Of a DNA stretch of 64,000 nucleotides, positions 44,819-51,474 are shown one piece after another. The position numbers and the translations under genes were made by a program. The DNA is from Nevskia ramosa DSM 11499 (lineage in GTDB: Bacteria > Pseudomonadota > Gammaproteobacteria > Nevskiales > Nevskiaceae), in NCBI RefSeq assembly GCF_000420645.1, contig NZ_ATVI01000006.1, forward strand, positions 434,001-498,000. Direction: 5' to 3'. The notes under the pieces were generated by a model. It saw only the letters and a program-made list of their open reading frames with translations. It did not search any database and was not told the DNA's origin. The number at the start of each line of letters is the position of its first letter. Within the stretch, counting starts at the first letter, position 1.

Positions 44819-45739
44819 ATGAACCTGAATGATCTGGATCTCAAGCTGCTTCGCGTCTTCCATCAGCTGATGATCGAGCGCCGTGTGTCGAGCGCGGCGC
44901 AATCACTGGGCGTGTCGCAGCCGGCAGTCAGCAATGCCTTGAAGCGATTGCGTGGCCTGCTGGGAGACGAGCTGTTCCAGCGCACTGCGCAAGGCATGCT
45001 GCCGACACCGCTGGCGGAGCAGATCGCCGAACCCATCGCCTACGCGATCGACGCGATCCGTTCGGTCGTCAACCATCAAGTTCATTTCGATCCGGCGACT
45101 GCGCATCGGGATTTCGTGCTCGGACTGATCGATCTCGGAGAGATGTTCTTCTTGCCCTCGCTGCTGGTGCAGGTTTGTCAGCAGGCGCCCGGCGTGCGGA
45201 TCAACGTGGCAAGAAGTATCAATTCCAGCCTGAAGGAAGACATGGAAACCGGCCGGATCGATGTCGCGATCGGCCTGATGCCGCAGCTGCAGGGCAACTT
45301 CTTCAGGCAGCGCCTGTTCCGGCAGAACTTCGTCCTGGCCTTCCGCCAGGATCATCCGCTGTCGAAGAAGTCGGCGATCGGCCTCGATGACTTCATCGCC
45401 TGCGAGCATGTCGCAGTCTCGCAGGGCTCCGGGCATGGCGACATCGATCGCCTGATGGAGCGCAAAGGCATCGAGCGTCGTATCCGGACCACCGTGCCTT
45501 ACTTCGACGCCGTTGGCCCCATTCTGGAAGCGACCGATCTGGTGGCGACCGTGCCGCTGAATCTGGCCGAGATGCTGCGGCGCCCGTTCGGCATCGGCCA
45601 CGCGCCGCATCCAGTCGCGCTCCCTGAAATTTCCATCGACGTCTTCTGGAATGCACGCCTGCAACGGGATCCCGCCAACCAGTGGCTGCGGCGGCTGATC
45701 TTCAAGCTGTTCTCCGATCAGGCTCAGGGAAGCACCTGA
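44819..45739 (+). CDS. NahR-like LysR-family regulator
   Basis: 306 residues from the ATG at 44819 (MNLNDLDLKLLRVFHQL). The N-terminal winged helix has VSSAAQSLGVSQPAVSNALK. Effector-domain segments such as FVLGLIDLGEMFFLPSLL, GRIDVAIGLMPQLQGNFF and PHPVALPEISIDVFW are close to NahR, the salicylate-responsive activator of naphthalene genes. It is followed after 3 bp by a NahAa-like reductase gene, so both are probably co-transcribed. No naphthalene dioxygenase subunits are in the window, so its inducer and targets are uncertain. Confidence 0.88.
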   Translation: MNLNDLDLKLLRVFHQLMIERRVSSAAQSLGVSQPAVSNALKRLRGLLGDELFQRTAQGMLPTPLAEQIAEPIAYAIDAIRSVVNHQVHFDPATAHRDFVLGLIDLGEMFFLPSLLVQVCQQAPGVRINVARSINSSLKEDMETGRIDVAIGLMPQLQGNFFRQRLFRQNFVLAFRQDHPLSKKSAIGLDDFIACEHVAVSQGSGHGDIDRLMERKGIERRIRTTVPYFDAVGPILEATDLVATVPLNLAEMLRRPFGIGHAPHPVALPEISIDVFWNARLQRDPANQWLRRLIFKLFSDQAQGST

Positions 45740-45742
45740 CGG

Positions 45743-46732
45743 ATGGAAGTCCTCATTCGCCCGGGCAACCATGTACTGAGCCTCAAGCCGGGAGAACCCC
45801 TGCTGCCCGCGCTGCGCGCTCAGGGGCTGCCGATTTCCTACAGCTGCGAGGACGGACGCTGCGGACTGTGCCGCTGCAAGCTGCTACGGGGAACGGTAGT
45901 CGAGTCTGGTCGTCCACCGCGACCCTTGTTCGGATGTCGCACGCGCTATCTGCTCGCCTGTCAGAGCTCGGCAGCGGAAGACTGCGCCATCGAGATTCCC
46001 GATGCCGGCGAGCCCGTGATCCATCCGCCTCGACGACTACGCACTCAGGTGCTGGGGATCGAGTCGATCACCCATAACGTTCGCTTGCTGCGCCTCAGCA
46101 ATGCCGACAAGCTGCTGTTCTCGCCGGGCCAGTTTGTCGAACTGGAATTCGGCCGTGGATTGTCGCGGGCCTATTCGCTCTCTGGATTGCCAGGCGACGA
46201 CGAGCTGCGCTTCCACATCCGCATCCATCCCCAGGGAAGCGCCAGCCAGCTGATCACGGAACGGCTCCAGCCGGGCGCGATGCTGCGCCTGCGCGCGCCC
46301 TATGGCGTTGCCTGGCTGCGTCGACAACAGGAAGGCCCGATGCTGCTGGCTTCGGCGGGCACTGGCCTGGGTCCGCTGCTGTCTGTGCTGCGCGGTATCG
46401 CCGCGGCGCGCCTGCAGAATCCGGTGCACGTCTACACCAGTTTCATGTCGCGCGAAGACATCTACGGGCTCGACGAGCTTGCGGCGGCCCTGGCAGCACT
46501 CCCCAACCTCAGGGCCTCACATCTCGTCGTCGCCTACGGCCAGCTGAAGCGCGGCTTGCGCCGCGGTCTGTTGACCGAAGTTCTGGAAGCAGACTTCAGC
46601 CATTTCAAGAACTGGCAGGCCAACCTGTACGGCTCGCCCTTCGCGATCGATGCTGCGGTACATCTGCTGCGCCGGCGTGGAATCGATGAGGATCATCTCC
46701 ACGCCGACCCCTTCCATCCCTACGGCAACTAG
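45743..46732 (+). CDS. NahAa-like ferredoxin reductase
   Basis: 329 residues, the length of NahAa (328). The N-terminal 2Fe-2S domain has C35, C40, C43 and C73 (YSCEDGRCGLCRCK, LLACQS). FAD-binding is at RAYSLSGLPGDDELRFHIR and NAD-binding at LLASAGTGLGPLLSVLRG. The C-terminal NLYGSPFAIDAAVHLL replaces the usual YLCGAPAMVEA stretch, so the CGxP Cys is lost. It is one of four flavin reductases in the region. Without a neighbouring dioxygenase it may serve TmoC or another ferredoxin (inference). Confidence 0.85.
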   Translation: MEVLIRPGNHVLSLKPGEPLLPALRAQGLPISYSCEDGRCGLCRCKLLRGTVVESGRPPRPLFGCRTRYLLACQSSAAEDCAIEIPDAGEPVIHPPRRLRTQVLGIESITHNVRLLRLSNADKLLFSPGQFVELEFGRGLSRAYSLSGLPGDDELRFHIRIHPQGSASQLITERLQPGAMLRLRAPYGVAWLRRQQEGPMLLASAGTGLGPLLSVLRGIAAARLQNPVHVYTSFMSREDIYGLDELAAALAALPNLRASHLVVAYGQLKRGLRRGLLTEVLEADFSHFKNWQANLYGSPFAIDAAVHLLRRRGIDEDHLHADPFHPYGN

Positions 46733-46734
46733 AT

Positions 46735-47565
46735 TCAATGCTTCGCGATCGACGGTAACACCGCGCTCGGAGAGATGCCGTAGCGCATCTTGAACTGGCG
46801 CGAGAATGATGCGAAATGCTTGAATCCATGATCCATCGCAATGTCGGTGATCTTGCGGTGGCAATAGCGCTCATCGCGAAGCAAGCGAAAGCAGCAGTCG
46901 AGACGGATTTCGCGGATGGCCCGTGCAGGCGTCAAGCCACAGCGCTCGAAAAGTAGATACAAGGCGCGGCGCGACATGTGGAGTTCAGCGGCGACAGCAT
47001 CGGCATCGAGCTTGGGATCGGCGACTCTGCGCAGGATCACGGCACGAGCGCGATCAAGGCGGCTGGTGCGCGCAGCGTCGGAACGGAACCAGTCCGTGCC
47101 GTTCAAGGGTGACGGCGCCGGTGTTCGTGCCCAGGCTTCGATCAGCGCCGTGTCGACCCGAAATCTGCCAGGCATCAAGGCCGCATAAGCACGCGCCTCG
47201 TTCACTGCACGACGGAACAGTGCGGCGGCCGACTCGTCGCTGCGCAATGCCTCCAGCGCACCAGCGTAATCCGACTCGCACCACAGTGATTCACCGCCGC
47301 GCAGGCCGACAAACCAGCGATAGAGCGCGTTGTAGCGCAGCTGCTCCAGCAATTGTTCATCCGTGGGGAACGAGTACAGCGCCTGTAACAGAGCGGCACG
47401 GATCAACGGCGCATGGCGCGCCGCGGCATCCGGGGCGCCATCGCAGAGATCGTCGACGAGCGACCGGATGTGCGCGAGCGGGTGCGCGTCCTCGCTGCGG
47501 GAAACGATCTCCACCGTCACTGCCCTGCCACCCGTGCTCAGCTCGAGATTGCTGGATTCGTACAT
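46735..47565 (-). CDS. AraC-family regulator with transposase-like (DUF772) N-terminal domain (paralogue)
   Basis: 276 residues. The C-terminal AraC-type DNA-binding part (about 168-270) has MSRRALYLLFERCG and then ITDIAMDHGFKHFASFSRQF with KMRYG. The N-terminal half repeats the transposase-like blocks seen at 11569-12510: IRAALLQALYSF, EQLLEQLRYNALYRWFVGL (69-88) and GRFRVDTALIEAWAR (133-147). The last resembles the strand with the first DDE Asp. No other catalytic motif is present. It ends 2 bp from the convergent NahAa-like gene. A TACATG-type start at 47565 is preceded by GGAGGAGAGC. It probably controls part of the tmo or nah-like genes, or itself (inference). Confidence 0.85.
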   Translation of the reverse strand: MYESSNLELSTGGRAVTVEIVSRSEDAHPLAHIRSLVDDLCDGAPDAAARHAPLIRAALLQALYSFPTDEQLLEQLRYNALYRWFVGLRGGESLWCESDYAGALEALRSDESAAALFRRAVNEARAYAALMPGRFRVDTALIEAWARTPAPSPLNGTDWFRSDAARTSRLDRARAVILRRVADPKLDADAVAAELHMSRRALYLLFERCGLTPARAIREIRLDCCFRLLRDERYCHRKITDIAMDHGFKHFASFSRQFKMRYGISPSAVLPSIAKH

Positions 47566-47923
47566 GTTCGGCTCTCCTCCATCCCGGCGAGGGTCCTGCC
47601 GCGTCTCCGTGGCGCGTCATGGCTCCTCGTCGACGGCGAGTCTCGACTATTCGTACGCCATCGTCTTTTCGTGATGGTGATAAACCTTATTCGCCAAGGA
47701 GCGGTTCGCGCCGGGCTCTTCGCGTTGTGCTGGCACACGGCCAGACTGAGGTCTGAAGCCGCCAAGATTGCGGGCGCGGAGACCACTCACCAAAAGAAGC
47801 CAAAGGCTTTTGAACCTTGGCTCAGCAAGGGCACTGGCAAGTCACCCGACGGGCACAGTGATCACAACCCTGCGAAGCGCTTTTTCATGGTCTGGCGCTA
47901 AAGGCCAGCGACGCACAGATAAC
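47566..47923. other. Intergenic region upstream of the second AraC-type gene
   Basis: 358 bp with no convincing gene on either strand. It must hold the promoter of the AraC-type gene at its left end. The right part precedes the terminator of the tRNA gene. It is the boundary between the catabolic region and the tRNA-Arg locus. I saw no obvious insertion sequence end or tRNA-derived direct repeat. Confidence 0.5.
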
Positions 47924-47956
47924 AAAAAGCCCGCGTCGGCAAGGCCGAAGCGGGCT
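47924..47956 (-). terminator. Rho-independent terminator of the tRNA-Arg gene
   Basis: AGCCCGC (47928-47934) pairs with GCGGGCT (47950-47956), with additional inner pairing. On the minus strand the stem is followed by TTTTTG. It lies 16 bp beyond the 3' end of the tRNA. Confidence 0.8.
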
Positions 47957-47971
47957 CTAAGTCATTGATTT

Positions 47972-48048
47972 TGGTGCGCCCGACAAGATTCGAACTTGTG
48001 ACTTCTTCCTTCGGAGGGAAGCACTCTATCCAGCTGAGCTACGGGCGC
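47972..48048 (-). tRNA. tRNA-Arg (anticodon CCG)
   Basis: 77 nt including an encoded CCA. The acceptor stem is GCGCCCG/CGGGCGC with discriminator A. The D-arm contains TAGCTCAGCTGGATAGA, the anticodon stem CTTCC/GGAAG encloses the loop CTCCGAA (anticodon CCG, reading CGG), and the T-arm has GTTCGAATC. Its own terminator follows. tRNA-Arg genes are common integration sites, and this one sits at the edge of the catabolic region. Confidence 0.95.
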
Positions 48049-48123
48049 GAGATGCGTAGTCTAATCGAAACAGGGCCTCAGTCAGCAGTGACTGACGCGG
48101 TTGGCGACGACCGCTCGGGCACA

Positions 48124-48330
48124 ATGCCGGCACTCGCGCGTCCTTGTGTGCCGCTCAATCCCTTGATTCATCGAAAGCCCCATCTTCCAGAGAAAACCTG
48201 TGTGGTCTGCGGGCGGTCGTTTGCGTGGCGCAAGAAGTGGGAGAAGGTCTGGGACGAGGTGCGTTATTGCTCGGATGCCTGCCGGGCTCGGCGCAGCTCG
48301 CCAGCCAAGGCTGATCCCGCGTTGCGCTGA
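48124..48330 (+). CDS. DUF2256 small zinc-ribbon-like protein
   Basis: 68 residues from the ATG at 48124. Upstream extension would run through the tRNA gene. The family core [18 protein letters not shown], then [20 protein letters not shown], gives a CxxC...CxxxC metal site. DUF2256 genes often neighbour cryptochrome/photolyase genes, as here (27 bp upstream of the photolyase), so they are probably co-transcribed. Function unknown. Confidence 0.8.
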   Translation: MPALARPCVPLNPLIHRKPHLPEKTCVVCGRSFAWRKKWEKVWDEVRYCSDACRARRSSPAKADPALR

Positions 48331-48357
48331 TTTTCTGACCTGACACTCCTTCTTCCC

Positions 48358-49902
48358 ATGCGCAATCTCGTGGTCGTCCTTGGCGATCAGCTGGACGATC
48401 ACTCCGCCGCCTTCGACGGCTACGACCCGGCACAGGACCGCATCTGGATGTGCGAGGCAACGGCCGAGGCCACCTACGCCTGGAGCCACAAGGCGCGCAT
48501 CGCGATCTTCCTTTCGGCGATGCGCCACTTCAGGGTTGCGCTCGAGGCACGCGGCTGGGAGGTCGATTACCTGGCCACGGCCGAGCATCCGCACGCGACG
48601 CTGGCCGAAGCACTGGCGGCGTCGATTGCCGCACTCAAGCCCAGGCATCTGATCGTCGTCGAACCCGGCGAATGGCGGCTGGCGCGGGATATCGAGCGGG
48701 TCTGTGCGGCGGCGAGCTTGGGCTTCGAAGTCCGCGGCGATCGCCACTTCATCACCACGGTCGCCGAGTTCCGTGACTGGATGGGCGCCCGCAAACAGCC
48801 GCGCATGGAGCACTTCTATCGCGCGGTTCGGCAGCGCACCGGCGTGCTGATGAACGCTGATGGCGAGCCCGAAGGCGGCGCCTGGAACTACGATCACGAC
48901 AATCGCGAGGCCTTCGGAAAACAAGGACCGGGCTTCGTGCCGAAGCCGCGCCGGTTCCTTCCGGATGCGATCACTGCCGCGGTGCTGGCGATGATCGCCG
49001 AGCGCTATGCCGATCATCCCGGCGCGCTGGAACATTTCGACTGGCCGGTGACCCGCGCGGATGCGCTGCTCGCTTTGCAGGACTTCATCGACCAACGCCT
49101 CGCCGCGTTCGGGCCGTTCGAGGATGCGGTCTGGGACAGCGAGCCGCTGCTCTATCACTCGCGGCTGTCGGCAGCGATGAATCTGAAGCTGCTGAACCCG
49201 CGCGAGGTGATCGCGGCGGCGGTCGCGGCGTATCACGCGAAGCAGGCGCCGATCGAAAGTGTCGAAGGCTTCGTGCGCCAGATCATCGGCTGGCGCGAGT
49301 ACGTGCGCGGCCTCTACTGGTGGCACATGCCGGACTATCTCGATGACAACGCGCTTGGCGCGGAGCAGCCGCTGCCGGCGCTGTACTGGACCGCCGATAC
49401 CGAGATGAACTGCCTGCATCAGGCGGTGCGCGACACGCTCGCGCACGGCTACGCGCATCACATCCAGCGGCTGATGATCACCGGCCTGTTCGCGCTGCTG
49501 TTCGGGGTCAAGCCGCGCGCCGTCCACGCGTGGTATCTGGCCGTGTACGTCGATGCCGTCGAGTGGGTCGAGCTGCCGAACACCATCGGCATGAGCCAGT
49601 TCGCCGATGGTGGCCTGATGGGCTCCAAGCCCTACATCGCCAGCGGCAAATACATCCAGAAGATGAGCAACTACTGCACCGGCTGCCGCTACGATCCAGC
49701 GCTCAGCACCGGCCCGAAAGCCTGCCCGTTCACGACCCTGTACTGGGATTTTCTCGATCGCCATCGCCAGCGTTTCGCCAGCCATCCGCGGCTGGTGATG
49801 CAGGTGCGCAATCTGGATCGGCTGAAACCCGAAGCGATCGACGCGATCCGTCTTCAGGCTGCGCAGCTACGAAAAGCGCTAGCGCCCAAGGACGTCGCGT
49901 AG
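48358..49902 (+). CDS. Fe-S bacterial cryptochrome/(6-4) photolyase (PhrB-like)
   Basis: 514 residues starting MRNLVVVLGDQLDDHS. Four Cys for a 4Fe-4S cluster lie at C352, C440, C443 and C456 (NCLHQAV, NYCTGC, KACPFT). This matches Agrobacterium PhrB C350, C438, C441 and C454 with a constant offset of two. FAD-pocket segments are also family-like (EGFVRQIIGWREYVRGLYW and the NTIGMSQFADGG region). It repairs (6-4) photoproducts or acts as a light sensor. Its end overlaps the convergent TIGR01777 gene by 24 bp. Confidence 0.94.
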   Translation: MRNLVVVLGDQLDDHSAAFDGYDPAQDRIWMCEATAEATYAWSHKARIAIFLSAMRHFRVALEARGWEVDYLATAEHPHATLAEALAASIAALKPRHLIVVEPGEWRLARDIERVCAAASLGFEVRGDRHFITTVAEFRDWMGARKQPRMEHFYRAVRQRTGVLMNADGEPEGGAWNYDHDNREAFGKQGPGFVPKPRRFLPDAITAAVLAMIAERYADHPGALEHFDWPVTRADALLALQDFIDQRLAAFGPFEDAVWDSEPLLYHSRLSAAMNLKLLNPREVIAAAVAAYHAKQAPIESVEGFVRQIIGWREYVRGLYWWHMPDYLDDNALGAEQPLPALYWTADTEMNCLHQAVRDTLAHGYAHHIQRLMITGLFALLFGVKPRAVHAWYLAVYVDAVEWVELPNTIGMSQFADGGLMGSKPYIASGKYIQKMSNYCTGCRYDPALSTGPKACPFTTLYWDFLDRHRQRFASHPRLVMQVRNLDRLKPEAIDAIRLQAAQLRKALAPKDVA

Positions 49903-50781
49903 CGCCGCTTCGAGGCTGCTGAAGCGGAACACGAAGCCGGCATCGAGCGCCGCCTGCGGAATCACCCGCTGGCCGGTCAGCAGGATCTCGGCCATCTCGC
50001 CGACGATCAGCTTGAGCATGAAACCGGGCATCGGCAGGATCGCCGGACGATGCAGCACGCGGCCGAGCGTCTGCGCGAATTCGCCGTTGCGCACCGGCTC
50101 CGGCGCGGTGCCGTTGAACGGGCCTTGTGCGCTGTCGTGCTCGATCAGGAAGCGGATCAACGCGATCAGATCGGCGCGGTGCACCCAGCTCATCCATTGC
50201 TGGCCGGAACCCATCGGGCCGCCGCCGCCGAGCTTGAAGGCCGGCAGCATCTGCGCCAGCGCGCCGCCACCGGCCGGACCTTTGGAACCCAGCACGATGC
50301 CGGTGCGCAACTGGCAGACGCGTACGCCGAGCGCTTCCGCCCTGAGGGCTTCGGCTTCCCAGTCACTGCACAGCAGGGCCGAGTAGTCACTGCCGGGAGC
50401 ATCGGCCTCACTGAGCTTTTCATCGCCGCGCGGGCCGTACCAGCCGATCGCCGAGCCGGAGACCAGCACTTTCGGCTTCACTGCCAGCTCGCTCATCCAG
50501 TCGATGAGCCGCCGCGTGGTATCGATGCGCGAGCTGCGGAAGCCGAGCTTGCTCACCCGGTTCCAGCGCTGACCGCCGAGGTTCGCACCGGCGAGGTTGA
50601 CCACGGCATCCACCGATTCGGTGCGGGCGAGATCGTCGATCGCTTCGGCTCCCTCGGGAAGCCGCTTGGCGGCGGCATCCGGTTCGCGGGTCAGCACGGT
50701 CACCTGATGGCCGTCTCGCAGCAGGCCGATGGCCAGTTCGCGGCCGATGAAACCGGTGCCGCCGGTGATCAGGACGTGCAT
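49879..50781 (-). CDS. TIGR01777-family SDR nucleotide-sugar-epimerase-like protein (YfcH)
   Basis: 300 residues from the ATG at 50781 (MHVLITGGTGFIGRELA). The NAD(P)-binding GGTGFIG is at the N-terminus and AIGWYGPRGDEKLSE is in the active-site region. The C-terminal DUF1731-type tail (GFVFRFSSLEAALRDVL) is present. Cytosolic; reaction not established for the family. It overlaps pdeM by 13 bp and the convergent photolyase by 24 bp. Confidence 0.9.
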   Translation of the reverse strand: MHVLITGGTGFIGRELAIGLLRDGHQVTVLTREPDAAAKRLPEGAEAIDDLARTESVDAVVNLAGANLGGQRWNRVSKLGFRSSRIDTTRRLIDWMSELAVKPKVLVSGSAIGWYGPRGDEKLSEADAPGSDYSALLCSDWEAEALRAEALGVRVCQLRTGIVLGSKGPAGGGALAQMLPAFKLGGGGPMGSGQQWMSWVHRADLIALIRFLIEHDSAQGPFNGTAPEPVRNGEFAQTLGRVLHRPAILPMPGFMLKLIVGEMAEILLTGQRVIPQAALDAGFVFRFSSLEAALRDVLGR

Positions 50782-51365
50782 GGTGCTTTTGTTCCGAAAG
50801 GTTCGCCGGACTGTAGCCTGACCAAGCCGTCGGGCGTGACGGCGATCACCGCATCCTCCTTCAACGGCGTCACTGCATAGCCACCGGTGAAGCTGCCGAA
50901 CGCAGGCAGCACGCCGATCGCCTGCCGATGCCGGAACCAGAACACCGGCAGTCGTGCCGAATCGCGTCGCGATTGCAGCCGGACTACCGGATGGATGTGG
51001 CCGGCCAGCACGGTGCCACGCGAGTCCGCAGCCGGCTCGTGGGCGAACACGAATGGCGCTTGATGCAGCGCGCCGCTGATCCATTCCAGACGCCAAGCCG
51101 CAGGCAGACGTTCGATCTGGCGATCGTGATTGCCCTGGATCACGCTGATCTGCAGCTGCGCGTGCCGGCCGCGGAAAGCATCGATCGCCGCGACGGCGGG
51201 CTCATCGAAACTGAGCTGGGTATGGAACAGATCGCCGAGCACCAGCAGCCGTTGCGGCGCGTGTTCGGCAATCAGAACATCCAGCCTGGCGAGATCGGCG
51301 GCGGTGGCACCGCTCGGTACCGCCACGCCAGCTCGGCGAAACGCGGCCGCCTTGCCCAGATGCAC
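50769..51365 (-). CDS. pdeM: Ligase-associated metallophosphoesterase PdeM (start uncertain)
   Basis: 198 residues if counted from the GTG at 51365, the first conventional start in frame. The family continues upstream: the same frame encodes SLWWPRERTLIVADVHLGKA, including the Asp of the D-x-H metal site that the GTG start would cut off. No ATG, GTG or TTG exists in this frame between the upstream gene and that motif; an ATC at 51461 is one possibility. Other metal motifs are GDLFHTQ, GNHDRQ and AGHIHP. It works with the DEXH helicase upstream (10-110 bp gap depending on start), as in the ligase-associated DNA repair cluster. Confidence 0.82.
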   Translation of the reverse strand: MHLGKAAAFRRAGVAVPSGATAADLARLDVLIAEHAPQRLLVLGDLFHTQLSFDEPAVAAIDAFRGRHAQLQISVIQGNHDRQIERLPAAWRLEWISGALHQAPFVFAHEPAADSRGTVLAGHIHPVVRLQSRRDSARLPVFWFRHRQAIGVLPAFGSFTGGYAVTPLKEDAVIAVTPDGLVRLQSGEPFGTKAPCTS

Positions 51366-51474
51366 GTCGGCAACGATCAGCGTGCGCTCGCGCGGCCACC
51401 ACAGTGAGCGGTCCGCGCAGGCGTTAAGCGTTTCGTTGGCAACAAGGATGTCGATGGCGATGTGCTCGGCGTGT

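Noticed and set aside
47965-48123. N-terminal extension of the DUF2256 gene through the tRNA
   Set aside because: This part is an open frame created by the tRNA sequence; the ATG at 48124 gives the normal family length.
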